Notes under the pieces: model-generated
What the model was told of the DNA's origin: nothing
Databases searched by the model: none
The model's input: the letters and a program-made list of their open reading frames with translations, nothing else
Part shown: positions 16,383 through 24,552 of the stretch, in pieces
Layout of the letters: the number at the start of each line of letters is the position of its first letter
How positions within the stretch are numbered: position 1 is the stretch's first letter
NCBI GenBank assembly: GCA_938040325.1
Contig: CALHXW010000125.1
Span: forward strand, 1 to 33,245
Direction: 5' to 3'
Source: an uncultured bacterium
GTDB lineage: Bacteria > Myxococcota_A > UBA9042 > PHBI01
DNA length: 33,245 nucleotides
Translations under genes and position numbers: made by a program

Positions 16383-16894
16383 GTCTTCGGGTGGCGCAGT
16401 GGCGAGTCGGGCGCCGGGGAGAGGTCGAGCTCGCGCTGGGCGAGCTCTTGCTCGAGGGTTCGCAGCTCGTCGGTGAACTCCACGATCGTCTGAAACGACC
16501 GGTAGACGGATGCATATCGGACGTAGGCCACCGCATCGAGCGCACGCAAGAACGCCATCACCTCTTCACCGAGCGCCTGGGACGAAATGGTCCGACCTGG
16601 GCGGGCAGCGATCCGCGCCTGCAGCTGAGATGCAAAGTCCACCAGGCGCTCGGCGCTCACCGGTCGCTTCTTGCATGCGATGCGCATGCTGCGAATGAGC
16701 TTGTCCACGTCGAAGGGCTCCGCGCGGCCGTCGCGCTTGTCGACGTCGGCGGTTGCGGCCTCGACGCCCTCGTAGGTTGTGTATCGCTCGCTGCAGGCCT
16801 CGCACTGCCGTCGCCGCCGGATCGCGCAGCCTTCGCGTGCGACCCGCGAGTCGATGACTCGGCTCTGGCTGTCTCCGCAGAATGGGCAGCGCAT
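16379..16894 (-). CDS. nrdR: Transcriptional repressor NrdR
   Basis: Represses ribonucleotide reductase genes in response to dATP/ATP. The zinc ribbon is complete (Cys3, Cys6, Cys31, Cys34; MRCPFCGD and CEACSERYTTYE), followed by the ATP-cone (about 49-139) with VDKLIRSMRIACKKRPVS and the tail VAYVRYASVYRSF. At 171 residues it is about 20 longer than usual because of a charged C-terminal extension. The start ATG overlaps the rpiB stop as ATGA, and the stop overlaps the ribD start. No NrdR box pair is obvious in this window. Confidence 0.96.
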   Translation of the reverse strand: MRCPFCGDSQSRVIDSRVAREGCAIRRRRQCEACSERYTTYEGVEAATADVDKRDGRAEPFDVDKLIRSMRIACKKRPVSAERLVDFASQLQARIAARPGRTISSQALGEEVMAFLRALDAVAYVRYASVYRSFQTIVEFTDELRTLEQELAQRELDLSPAPDSPLRHPKT

Positions 16895-17343
16895 CAGTCG
16901 GCCTCCTCAAGGGCGTGGAGCTTGTCGAGCCGATGCTGGTGGCGGGCCACGAACGAGGCGTCGAGCCAGGCGTCGACCAGCGTCAGTGCGTATGGCTCGG
17001 CCAGCAGCCGTGCGCCAAGGCACAGGACGTTGGCGTTGTTGTGCTCGGTGGCGAGGGTGGCGGTCACGGGGTCGTGGACCAACGCGGCGCGTACCCCCGG
17101 GATCTTGTTGGCTGCGATCGAGATTCCGATGCCGGTGCCACAGATGAGAACTCCCAGCTGGGCGCGGCCGCTCGCGACCGCTTGGCCGACGGCGGCGGCT
17201 TGGTCGGGGTAGTCCGAGCGCTCGCCGTCTTGTGGGCCAGCCTCAAGGGCAATGGCGTGCCCGCGTTGGCGGACATGTTCGACGACGCGGCGTCTCAGCG
17301 AGATACCAGCGTGGTCACTGCCGACCGCGATCGTCGCGGTCAT
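16894..17343 (-). CDS. rpiB: Ribose-5-phosphate isomerase B
   Basis: Interconverts ribose 5-phosphate and ribulose 5-phosphate; ribulose 5-phosphate is also a riboflavin precursor. Motifs are GSDHAGISLRRRVVEH, ICGTGIGISIAANK (with the active-site Cys) and EHNNANVLCLGARLL. At 149 residues it has normal length. It is the first gene of the minus-strand operon rpiB-nrdR-ribD-ribE-lipoprotein-ribH-nusB. Confidence 0.95.
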   Translation of the reverse strand: MTATIAVGSDHAGISLRRRVVEHVRQRGHAIALEAGPQDGERSDYPDQAAAVGQAVASGRAQLGVLICGTGIGISIAANKIPGVRAALVHDPVTATLATEHNNANVLCLGARLLAEPYALTLVDAWLDASFVARHQHRLDKLHALEEAD

Positions 17344-17717
17344 GCGAGCGCCAGGACGTGCGAAGAGTGGAGCATGCGCTAGCCTCGGTCTCGAATGAGC
17401 GCCCCAGCAGAGCTACGGGACGTGCGGATTCTCGGACGGGCGGTCTGGCGTGGCCCTTGGGGGCGAACGTCAGCACGGGTTGCTGAGACGCCGCGCCCAG
17501 GTGACTCCGGGCGTGTCCCCTCAGTGGAGCGCATCACGTAGCCTTCAGCCACGACACCCTCGAAGACGCGCGGGGTGCGTGATTCTCCAAGGAACGCATC
17601 TCAGAAGGGCGCAGGGAGCCCGGACGTGGCTCGTCCTAGGACGCCGAGTCAGCATCCGAATGGTGGATCGAGTCATTCCCGAGCGACGCCGCCTTGGGAG
17701 CCGAACGGGTATCGCCA
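17344..17717. other. Intergenic region upstream of the rpiB-rib operon
   Basis: About 370 bases without a supported gene. It must contain the operon promoter. I looked for an FMN riboswitch on the minus strand and see none of its conserved blocks. No other strong symmetry was noticed. Confidence 0.5.
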
Positions 17718-17735
17718 GGTCCTCGTGAGAGGACC
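17718..17735 (-). terminator. Hairpin directly after rpmF, no T-run
   Basis: GGTCCTC (17718-17724) and GAGGACC (17729-17735) form a perfect 7-bp stem with a 4-nt loop, 4 bp beyond the rpmF stop. There is no T-run, so it may protect the mRNA 3' end or aid factor-dependent termination rather than act as a classic intrinsic terminator. Confidence 0.55.
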
Positions 17736-17738
17736 CGA

Positions 17739-17951
17739 CTAGATCTCGTCGTCGTCGAGGAACTCGTCGTCCTGCGCGATCACGAGCGCGACGCGGTCCT
17801 TGTACCAACCGCAGGAGCCACAAGCCCGGTGCGACTGGACGTCGGCGCCGCAGTTGTCACAGACGGTGATGTTCGGGAGCGTCATGCGGTCGTGGTTGGC
17901 ACGGCGGCTGCGCTTTTTCGCTTTGCTTTTCTTTTGCTTCGGGACGGCCAT
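17739..17951 (-). CDS. rpmF: 50S ribosomal protein L32
   Basis: The 70-residue L32 begins AVPKQKKSKAKKRSRRANH and carries the zinc-binding CDNC...CGSC pair (CXXC type). A very acidic tail (DDEFLDDDEI) extends beyond the core. AGGAGG lies 5 nt before the ATG, the strongest ribosome site in the window. It follows yceD with a 32-bp gap, the conserved arrangement. Confidence 0.97.
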   Translation of the reverse strand: MAVPKQKKSKAKKRSRRANHDRMTLPNITVCDNCGADVQSHRACGSCGWYKDRVALVIAQDDEFLDDDEI

Positions 17952-17983
17952 GAGTGCCTCCTATTCGCTTCACACAGTGTTTG

Positions 17984-18508
17984 TTAGTCCAGCTTGAGCT
18001 TGGACAGGGCGGCCCAGCGCGGGTCGACCTCGACTTGGTCGTTGGTCCAAACCGGCAATGAGTCGTCGCCCGGGACGGCGCCTTCTACCCGAGGGTAGGG
18101 GTCTTGCGCCAGCACTAGCTCTTCTTTTATGAGCCCGGCCAGGTCAATTTTGTTGTCGACGATGGCGTAGAGGTGGCCTTCGTCGAACGCATCAGCGTCG
18201 ATTCCCTCGCTGAGATTGGCGCCGTGACGCCCCTCCGGCAGGTAGAGCTCGCTGAACGTCGCCTCGATCTCGGTGGTGGCATCGACCATCGTGCGGCTGC
18301 ACTTAAAGTTCAGCGTTGCGGTCGCGACCCCTTCGACGAACACAGTGTCGTTGAGTCCGCGCACCTCAAGCTTGATCGCGACGGGGGTTGAGCCTGTGTA
18401 GGCAGGCAGCAGGGAGTCGCGCAGCCAGTCGGGAGGCAACTCGCCTTCAATGACGCGGCCAGCCGCTGGGATCTCACCGACTTGAATGTTGAGGTCGTTG
18501 GGTGTCAT
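17984..18508 (-). CDS. yceD: YceD/DUF177 family protein
   Basis: Member of the DUF177 family encoded beside rpmF in most bacteria and linked to 23S rRNA accumulation and ribosome assembly. Conserved parts include VEGVATATLNFKCSRTM, IDLAGLIKEELVLAQDPYP and the ending VDPRWAALSKLK. The family's second cysteine region before PVW is lost, as in many members. I start at the ATG at 18508; a GTG one codon upstream is equally possible. Confidence 0.92.
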   Translation of the reverse strand: MTPNDLNIQVGEIPAAGRVIEGELPPDWLRDSLLPAYTGSTPVAIKLEVRGLNDTVFVEGVATATLNFKCSRTMVDATTEIEATFSELYLPEGRHGANLSEGIDADAFDEGHLYAIVDNKIDLAGLIKEELVLAQDPYPRVEGAVPGDDSLPVWTNDQVEVDPRWAALSKLKLD

Positions 18509-18552
18509 CACGGTCTCGTTTGGGGCGCCCGCGCACGAGCGCGAGCCGCGGG

Positions 18553-19512
18553 ATGATAGAGATCGCGCCTGTGGTGGTCAATCCCCTTCGAGTGCGCCCC
18601 GTTGTGGGGTATCAAAGCGGCGTGATTGATCGACGTCAGAGCTTTCTTGAGCGGGTGGTTGCGCTACCGCGACTTGGGGTGGGGGTCTCGACAGAGTACG
18701 GAGCCCAGCTCGCTGGCGGCCTCGACGTGATGGATCTTGCGGAGTCCGCTCCCGACCATGTCCAGTTTCTAGAGGTTGGTGTCGAGATCGCCAAGGGGCT
18801 CGACGCGGACGCACTGGCCTGGATCGACGCAGGACGGCCAACCACCTACCACTTCCTGGACGTCAACCTCGATGAGCCAGACGACCTAGGTCCTGACTGG
18901 CTCCGCGAGGTCGCAGAAGTGTGTCGACAGCTCAAGCCAGCATGGCTCTGCGGTGACGCCGGGATGTGGCATTTCGGACCGCGCGATCGCAACCACATGC
19001 TGCTACTGCCGCCTATCCTTACACGAGAGTCTGCGACTGACATGGCGGTGGGGATCAGGCGGCTACGAGACGCGACCGGGTACGAAGTGTTGCCGGAGAA
19101 TCCTCCCGGACAGGTCTTCATCGGCGACATGACGCTGCTGGAGTTCTTCGCTGAGGTCTGCGAGCGCGCCGACACCGGCATGCTCCTGGATTGCGCCCAT
19201 CTGGCCATTTATCAGCACCTCCATGGACGCTCACCGCTGGAGGGGCTCGACCGCTTTCCGCTCGAGCGCGTGGTTGAGCTTCATGTGGCTGGCGGGACCC
19301 ACCGGGAGCACGATGGGTTCGCGTGGATCGATGATGACCACACAACGGCCGTCAGTGCGGAGACTTGGGCGATCTTCGACTTCGCGGTCAAACACGCAAC
19401 AAACCTCAAGGCTGTGGTCTTCGAGTGCGAGCGAAACCAAGCCGCTGCGACCGAGGCCGGCTTCGCGAGGCTCGCAGAGACACTCGCGGTCGATGGGCAC
19501 ATGCACTCATGA
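18553..19512 (+). CDS. Divergent DUF692 / MNIO enzyme (possible peptide-modifying oxidase)
   Basis: The protein resembles DUF692, the multinuclear non-heme iron oxidases (MbnB, TglH, HvfB) that modify cysteine-containing peptides. The TIM-barrel signature order is present: LGVGVSTEYG, LEVGVE, TTYHFLDVNL, PENPPG, LLDCAHL, ELHVAGGTH, IDDDHTTAV and VFECERN. Several presumed metal ligands (His in YHF, Glu in PEN, Asp/His in LLDCAH, His in ELH, Asp/His in DDDH, Glu in FEC) are kept. The first His of the usual GVGLRxxH motif is replaced (STEY), and the EHLAW block reads GDAGMW, so this is a divergent clade. The start is uncertain: I use ATG 18553; GTG 18502 or GTG 18571 are alternatives. Its ATGA overlap with the next gene indicates a coupled pair. 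Confidence 0.75.
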   Translation: MIEIAPVVVNPLRVRPVVGYQSGVIDRRQSFLERVVALPRLGVGVSTEYGAQLAGGLDVMDLAESAPDHVQFLEVGVEIAKGLDADALAWIDAGRPTTYHFLDVNLDEPDDLGPDWLREVAEVCRQLKPAWLCGDAGMWHFGPRDRNHMLLLPPILTRESATDMAVGIRRLRDATGYEVLPENPPGQVFIGDMTLLEFFAEVCERADTGMLLDCAHLAIYQHLHGRSPLEGLDRFPLERVVELHVAGGTHREHDGFAWIDDDHTTAVSAETWAIFDFAVKHATNLKAVVFECERNQAAATEAGFARLAETLAVDGHMHS

Positions 19513-20297
19513 GCCATCATCAACTGCAACGCGTGATCGTGAGGATGCTGCATGACCAGGCGTTCGCGCGCGCGATGATTGCTGGGCGTAGCGACACGGT
19601 CGCGCAGGCTGCGCTCTCCGATGCCGAACGGGGCTGGCTTCAAGCTGCCGATCCGCGCGCGTTCGCCGTAGACACCTACCGGACGAGCCGTCTGCTCAAG
19701 GCGCTCATCGACGAGTTTCCATGTTCGGTGGCCCGTGTCGCATCCCTGTCCGGCTCCTCGTGGCGACAAGGCCTGCACGACTTCTTTTCAAGCACAGGCT
19801 TTCATGTGGGCATCCAGCGACGCGGGCGGCTGGTTGAGAGCTTCGCGGCCTGGCTCGCTGAGCGCGATGATCAGGTGCTAAGCGCCCTCGTTGCGCTTGA
19901 GCTAAGCGTGGCGCTCCTGGCGCGACAGCGGTCATCCGCCGGGCCTGGGACGAGCGTCAAGCTTGCAGCAGGCGTTGGGGTCCTGGCCTTGCCCGGCGGA
20001 CTTCTGAGCCTCGTGCACGCGGTACGTGCCCAGCTCGGCGACGACGTTATCGGCGCGCTCGATGGGTACCGCTGGCCGCCACACCAAGTCCGTATGGCCG
20101 AGCAAGAGCGGGTACTCGTTGTCGCCGGCGCAGTCGAGCCGCTTGGCGGACCACTCTTCGATTTGCTGAGCTGCTGCGGCGCACCAGGAGGCGCGACGCT
20201 GCAACAGCTCATTGAGGTAGGCGCACGTCACGAAGCGACAGCAGAGGATGTTGCCGAGATCGTCGATGAGCTACGCCAGGACGGTGTCCTGCGCTGA
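19509..20297 (+). CDS. MNIO partner-like protein
   Basis: A 262-residue protein translated from an ATG that overlaps the DUF692 stop as ATGA. The N-terminal half (about 1-120) has the pattern of HvfC/DUF2063-type partners: a helix, then FAVDTYRTSRLLKALIDEFP, a short loop and a second helical pair with WRQGLHDFFSS. Such partners bind the leader peptide and present it to the oxidase. The C-terminal half (about 150-262) is less familiar and ends in what looks like a small winged-helix module (ATLQQLIEVGARHEATAEDVAEIVDELRQDGVLR), recalling the PqqD-like or C-terminal domains of other RiPP systems. No precursor peptide is seen beside it. Its identity as a partner rests on position and the YRxxxLxxAL pattern. 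Confidence 0.65.
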   Translation: MSHHQLQRVIVRMLHDQAFARAMIAGRSDTVAQAALSDAERGWLQAADPRAFAVDTYRTSRLLKALIDEFPCSVARVASLSGSSWRQGLHDFFSSTGFHVGIQRRGRLVESFAAWLAERDDQVLSALVALELSVALLARQRSSAGPGTSVKLAAGVGVLALPGGLLSLVHAVRAQLGDDVIGALDGYRWPPHQVRMAEQERVLVVAGAVEPLGGPLFDLLSCCGAPGGATLQQLIEVGARHEATAEDVAEIVDELRQDGVLR

Positions 20298-20356
20298 CGC
20301 GCATGCGTCGCCCGCGGCACAGGCGCCACCGACGACCAACCAACGCGCAGAGTGTC

Positions 20357-21004
20357 CTAACGCCGCAGCGCTGCGAAGCTCTCGCGGATGCCGCCTGGCT
20401 TGGCCTTGAGCCCGATCAGCAGCAAGTCGTTCTCGGCGCGAACTTCTTCGACGCTCAAGACCGGTGTCAGCGTATCGAGGACCTTGAGGATCGTCGGGTT
20501 CGCAGCAACAGCCGGTAGCTTCATGAGGTCGAGGACGAACGTGTCGTCTTTGGCGTCGACGATGAGCGGTGGCTTCTTCGGGATGAAGTTCAGCATCGAC
20601 GCAGGCTTGCCCAAGTTCAGGACGCCAGACTTGAGGAGCTTCGCGAGGTTTCCGTCCGGGTTGTTGGTGACGTTGGCCTTCAGATTCTTCATCCGAAGCG
20701 TCACGGTCAGCTCGCCGGGTGCCGCATGGATGTGGTCGATGTGCACGGCGCCATCGACGCGCAGCCCCGTTCCCATCAGATCCACGGATGCTCCGAGACC
20801 GAGCGCGGGCGACAGCGCCTGGACGGTCACGTCGCTCGGGGCCGTTCCACCGGTGGGCAGCTGAGTCACCAGCCAGCGCAGCGCATCCAGAGGGATCGCG
20901 ATCCGCCTCGACAGCGCGTAGCGCGCGATCTGGCCAAGAGTTTTGGGATGGGTCGCCGCGTAGCGGCTCGCCGACTTCAACGTGTTTTGTATCGAAAACG
21001 CCAT
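20357..21004 (-). CDS. Conserved-looking protein of unknown function
   Basis: I do not recognise this 215-residue protein. It has no signal peptide or membrane segment. The N-terminal 50 residues are helical and basic. Residues 55-130 look like a long beta-sheet stretch (LGLGASVDLMGTGLRVDGAV and GELTVTLRMKNLKANV), and 130-215 mix helices with VLSVEEVRAENDLLLIGLKAKPGG. The beta-rich middle resembles lipid-binding or LmeA/DUF2993-like folds, but this is only a suggestion. It converges on the MNIO partner gene with a 59-bp gap. Confidence 0.7.
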   Translation of the reverse strand: MAFSIQNTLKSASRYAATHPKTLGQIARYALSRRIAIPLDALRWLVTQLPTGGTAPSDVTVQALSPALGLGASVDLMGTGLRVDGAVHIDHIHAAPGELTVTLRMKNLKANVTNNPDGNLAKLLKSGVLNLGKPASMLNFIPKKPPLIVDAKDDTFVLDLMKLPAVAANPTILKVLDTLTPVLSVEEVRAENDLLLIGLKAKPGGIRESFAALRR

Positions 21005-21164
21005 AGCGGCGGCATCCTATCGCGAACGGGCAGCGGCGCAAGTGAGAAACGTTGCGGCGGGGCTCATAAGACGACTCGCCACCCGCTGGTGCCCGCGGCA
21101 TGCGGCTGCCGCGCTGCGGCCGTCGCGTCGTCTGCCGCGACGACGGTCGTGCCTCCTAGCAGCC

Positions 21165-21241
21165 CGGCAAAAGCGACCGCCCCGACGCTGGTGAGCGCAT
21201 CCCGGACGTAGCAGCGGGAAAGGGCGCTGGTTTAGGGCTCG
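21165..21241 (-). repeat. Decayed family A element on the stop codon of the 877-aa gene
   Basis: On the minus strand it reads CGAGCCCTAAACCAGCGCCC, then TTTCCCGCTGCTACGTCCGGGATGCGCTCACCAGCGTCGG, matching the left half of the complete copy up to the inner stem. The terminal CTAG has changed to CTCG. The TAA stop of the upstream gene (21234-21232) is inside this end. The rest of the 21005-21164 gap has a CGTCGCG/CGCGACG hairpin near 21120-21146 but no gene. Confidence 0.7.
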
Positions 21242-23865
21242 TCGTTTCCGCGGAGCTCAGGCGGGTCGACGACCCCTCGTCGGTAGGGTCGGAAGTCCAG
21301 AGCAGCGCCTGCCCGCCGCATGAAGTCCATCACACGCTGGTAGTCACCATCGGGCACGCCCCAGCGGCGCGCAACGGCGCGGTAGAGGCCATTGGTTGCG
21401 GTGAGCCCTAGGTGCACGAGCAGCCGGAGCTGTCCAACGGTGAGCTTGTGGCGACGAAACGGGACGATCACGGCGGCTTCGAGTGTCACGTCACCGCGGG
21501 ATAGCTTGGTGTCGATGTCCTTCGCCCACGCGTGGTCGGCGTCGGCTGGCGGCGGCGCGGGCGGTGGCGGGGGAACCAAGCGGGCCAAGAGGCTCGCAAA
21601 TCGAAGGCTAGCGGGAGCCATCGAGCGTGGCTCGGAGCGTAGCCAGCGGTCTTGCCCGCCGGCCGTTCGAACCACCCAACCCTCGGGCCGCTCCTCGAGG
21701 ATCAAGCCCGCGACCGCGTCCGCGCGTGAGGGCGGATCGCCTGCAAAGTCGCCCACGATCGCGCTCAAGGCGGCGGGCCACGGGTCGATCCCGTCCCCAA
21801 CGCGTGCCACAGCATCCGCGGCACGCTCCGCGGCGCTCTCAAAGGTCGCAGAAGGCGCCGCACGGCTGATGCTGCTCGGGCGGGCAGGCGTCCGAGCATC
21901 GAGGCGGCGCAAGCGGTAAGCGGCGGCGATCGCTTCGTCGCTGCCAGCCGACGACGCCTCCAGCAGCGGGACGAGGGCTCCGAGCGCAGCCCGCTCGATG
22001 TGGGGCTCCGAGTCGACGGTGGCGATGCTCAGCGCATCCCGTGCCGCGGCAGGCTCGTGGACCGCGTGATGGGCAAGGCCTAAGCTGAGTGCGGCCCCAG
22101 GAGGGCGGGCCGGCGCATCATAGGCGCCAAGTCGGTCCGACAGCATCTTGCGAGCCTGGCGCAGAGGAGGCTCGTCCCCGTCGAGCCGTTGCTCCGTCAC
22201 GAGCTGTAGGAGCCAGAGCGGAAGGTCGGGCGGCAGCGGGTTGACGCTTCGGAGCGTGTCGATGACGGACGCGTCAGGCGCAAAGCTTGCGAGGTGGTCA
22301 GCCAGGCCGTCGAGTCCGAGGACGAGGGCAGCCACAGCACCGTGCGCGGCAGCTCGGCGCGTCCATGGACCAAGCTCAAGGGTCGCGAGCTGTTCTCCAA
22401 GCGTCACGAGCATCTCGCGGGCTGTGTTCTCTGCGCCGCGGCGTGCCGCCAAGAGCCCGCGCCACGCGCCCAGGACGGCTCTGGCTCGCGGTGCGATGCG
22501 CACGCTCTCGGCGCGCTGGAGGGCACGTTCGCCCGCTGCTTCACGGCCGTAGATGATCGCGTGCTGTCCGGTGAGCTCGACCCAAAACGCAGCGAGCGAT
22601 GGGTCGTCGGAGAGTAAGGCGACGTTGGCGAGATCAATCTCATGCCGACCGAAGGCCCGCTCAACCGGCAGGGTGCTGACAGCGTCCCAAACGAGCGCCC
22701 ACGCCGTGGCCTGAGGGCTCACGCGATCGCGCGGATGGGTGAGGGGCAAGGAGGTTGCGCGCGCATCGATTCGCTCGAGGAGGCGCACGGTGGCCGCGGC
22801 GACAAGGGCGGTGTCGTCGTCGCCAACTGCTCGCGCGAGTCGCTCTGCTTCCTGGAGGAGACCGCGCGTGGCGCCTTGCCGGCGCTGCTCTGGTGCGCCC
22901 AAGCTCAGTCGCGCCAAGCTGTAGGTGGCGGCAGCGGTCAGGCGACGGTCGCCCGCTTCGCGCGCGAGAGAGAGAGCCTCGACCAGAGCGGGCTCCGACC
23001 GGCCCTCGACCGGATCCGCCTCTGGGTCATCGGCATGTGCCGCGAGGAGCGCCTCCGCCAAGAGACGGGCTCGCTCTTGGTCATCAACCACCAGCGCGGC
23101 GTCCTCCGCAGCTCGTGCGTCGACCTCGACGTTGAGCGACGGCCACGTCGGGCGGATGGAGGCTTCGGGCGTGACGCCGAGGGCCCGCGCATGGCTGTCT
23201 TCGAGCCTCAGGACTGCCCCATCGGCACCGTCCATGCGCACCACACGGTCGGGCACCAACGGAAGGCTAGCAAGCCAGCTGCGGTGGGCGATCGGCACGG
23301 CAAACGCTTGGCCGTCGCGGAGCTGCCTGGCGGCCCAGCGGCGTCCTTCCGGTGTTGTGAGCTCAGTTGCCGGGAGTGCCGGGAGGCCGGCTGCAGCTGC
23401 GGCTGCTGCGGTCAGCATCGGCGGCCCGATCAGGGCGGTTGCGCCAGGGCCCGGAGGCTCCGGCCAGTCTGCCCAGGGAGGCGCCCCCTCTGTGAGCGGT
23501 CGTGTGATGTCCTCATCAGCGCCCGCCGCCGACAGCCAGTTCAACGCTTCGTGGAGGTCGCTGTAGGCGAGAACAGGGCGTGCGGCCACGAGGGTCCCAA
23601 GCGGCCAGACCAGGTCGGGCAGAAACACCACGCGATCGCGCGCGTTCACAAGCGCCGCAGTGACGGGGTCTTCCGTGCCCCAGCCGTGGAGGTGAAGCGT
23701 TCGAAGGGCGGCAGCCCACGCGTTGGCGAGATGCGGGCGGGTGGAGGGTGACGCCTCGCGCAACCGTCGGCGCAGCAACGTGCCTTCGCGGCCAAGTGGA
23801 AGCCGAGTGCGCGTCCGAGCGAGCAGGGTCTGGCGTGCCAGTCCGGCGGCGATGGCGTCATCCAT
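21232..23865 (-). CDS. Large TPR-like regulator candidate with C-terminal HTH
   Basis: An 877-residue, Ala/Arg/Leu-rich protein I cannot name. The first 280 residues look like a degenerate receiver or AAA-type domain: LYxDLHEALNWL and an ATALIGPPM stretch, but no intact Walker A. Residues about 300-760 form repeated antiparallel helices with TPR/SEL-like spacing. A Pro-rich linker (VPPPPPAPPPAD) leads to the C-terminal 80 residues, where NGLYRAVARRWGVPDGDYQRVMDFMRRAG resembles a Fis-type helix-turn-helix as found at the end of sigma-54 activators. I infer a transcriptional regulator that lost its ATPase. The ATG at 23865 is chosen because the frame upstream runs through a family C repeat and lacks a plausible start. 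Confidence 0.7.
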   Translation of the reverse strand: MDDAIAAGLARQTLLARTRTRLPLGREGTLLRRRLREASPSTRPHLANAWAAALRTLHLHGWGTEDPVTAALVNARDRVVFLPDLVWPLGTLVAARPVLAYSDLHEALNWLSAAGADEDITRPLTEGAPPWADWPEPPGPGATALIGPPMLTAAAAAAAGLPALPATELTTPEGRRWAARQLRDGQAFAVPIAHRSWLASLPLVPDRVVRMDGADGAVLRLEDSHARALGVTPEASIRPTWPSLNVEVDARAAEDAALVVDDQERARLLAEALLAAHADDPEADPVEGRSEPALVEALSLAREAGDRRLTAAATYSLARLSLGAPEQRRQGATRGLLQEAERLARAVGDDDTALVAAATVRLLERIDARATSLPLTHPRDRVSPQATAWALVWDAVSTLPVERAFGRHEIDLANVALLSDDPSLAAFWVELTGQHAIIYGREAAGERALQRAESVRIAPRARAVLGAWRGLLAARRGAENTAREMLVTLGEQLATLELGPWTRRAAAHGAVAALVLGLDGLADHLASFAPDASVIDTLRSVNPLPPDLPLWLLQLVTEQRLDGDEPPLRQARKMLSDRLGAYDAPARPPGAALSLGLAHHAVHEPAAARDALSIATVDSEPHIERAALGALVPLLEASSAGSDEAIAAAYRLRRLDARTPARPSSISRAAPSATFESAAERAADAVARVGDGIDPWPAALSAIVGDFAGDPPSRADAVAGLILEERPEGWVVRTAGGQDRWLRSEPRSMAPASLRFASLLARLVPPPPPAPPPADADHAWAKDIDTKLSRGDVTLEAAVIVPFRRHKLTVGQLRLLVHLGLTATNGLYRAVARRWGVPDGDYQRVMDFMRRAGAALDFRPYRRGVVDPPELRGNDEP

Positions 23866-24037
23866 GGCTACGACCCTTACCGTGCGACAGCCGGCGCGAC
23901 AATTTGGCGTATCAACAATCGGCGGATACGCGAACACTTCTACGGCCCAACGTGCTGGAGCAGTTTCCTCAAGTTGCTCACCCCAGCGGCATACCTCGCT
24001 GCGTCCTAGAGTTTGCACTTCCTGGCAACGCTGCTAG
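23866..24037 (+). repeat. Family C element, second copy (left end decayed)
   Basis: The right 65 bp (23972-24037) match 4061-4125 at about 50 positions and end in the same GCTGCTAG. Shared blocks TGCGACA and GAACACT continue the homology leftward to about 23880. The left end no longer pairs well with the right. It fills the whole gap from the first codon of the 877-residue gene to 95 bp before the next gene's start, almost the same distance (98 bp) as copy one to ggt. Confidence 0.75.
23907..23931. promoter_or_regulatory. 7-bp inverted repeat upstream of the 877-aa gene
   Basis: GCGTATC (23907-23913) and GATACGC (23925-23931) are perfect reverse complements 11 bp apart, 42-66 bp upstream of the minus-strand start codon. 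Size and spacing suit an operator for a dimeric regulator, perhaps autoregulation. The first family C copy does not conserve it. Confidence 0.45.
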
Positions 24038-24132
24038 CTCGCGAGCGTGACCACGACGTGGATTGAGGATGATCTTGCATTGTCGGCTTGGCGTGCGCCA
24101 TGGTCCACCAACCGGGTGCTAGGGAGCGATGG

Positions 24133-24552
24133 GTGGCAGAGGAAGAAGACAACGTAGAGACAGAGGAGCAGGAGGACGAGCGGTCCACTCTCCGAGGAGT
24201 CTCCGACTCGGTTCGCAAGGCCATCACGAGTGGCTTCCGTACGGTCTTGTCCTCTGAGGAGTGGATCCGGGGGACCGTCGCTGAGGCGATGCCCAAAGAG
24301 CTTGTGACCTACATTAAAGGTACGACGGACTCCGCCAAAGACGAGGTCGTTCGGGTGATCGGGACACAGGTCTCGAAGTTCCTTGAGGGCGTCGACATCG
24401 GTGGCGAGATTCAGAAGATCCTGACCTCGCTGAGCTTTGAGGTGAAGACCGAAATTCGGTTCATCCCAAACGATAAGTCGGTCAAGCCTGACGTGAAGTT
24501 CACCGTCCGGCCCAAGCGCCAGAAAGCTGAGCCGTCTGACGAAGAAGACTAG
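24133..24552 (+). CDS. Small acidic protein of unknown function
   Basis: A 139-residue cytoplasmic protein with a very acidic start (AEEEDNVETEEQEDE), a helical middle (LRGVSDSVRKAITSGFRTVL, then PKELVTYIKGTTDSAKDEVVRVIG) and a beta-like segment (LSFEVKTEIRFIPND) before a charged tail ending SDEED. The helical part resembles phasin-like amphipathic proteins only in general character; I do not recognise a family. I choose GTG at 24133 because AGGGAG lies 6 nt upstream; the open frame from 24088 has no ribosome site. The TAG stop is inside the CTAG end of a family A element. Confidence 0.7.
   Translation: MAEEEDNVETEEQEDERSTLRGVSDSVRKAITSGFRTVLSSEEWIRGTVAEAMPKELVTYIKGTTDSAKDEVVRVIGTQVSKFLEGVDIGGEIQKILTSLSFEVKTEIRFIPNDKSVKPDVKFTVRPKRQKAEPSDEED

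Noticed and set aside
17344..17738. FMN riboswitch upstream of the riboflavin operon
   Set aside because: None of the conserved RFN blocks is present on the minus strand.
22642..23751. 369-aa ORF antisense to the 877-aa gene
   Set aside because: No recognisable family and no ribosome site; high GC keeps stops rare on the opposite strand.
24011..24040. Sigma-54 promoter within family C (TGGCA...GCTAGC)
   Set aside because: The GG-to-GC spacing is 11 rather than 10, and the first family C copy does not keep the GG.
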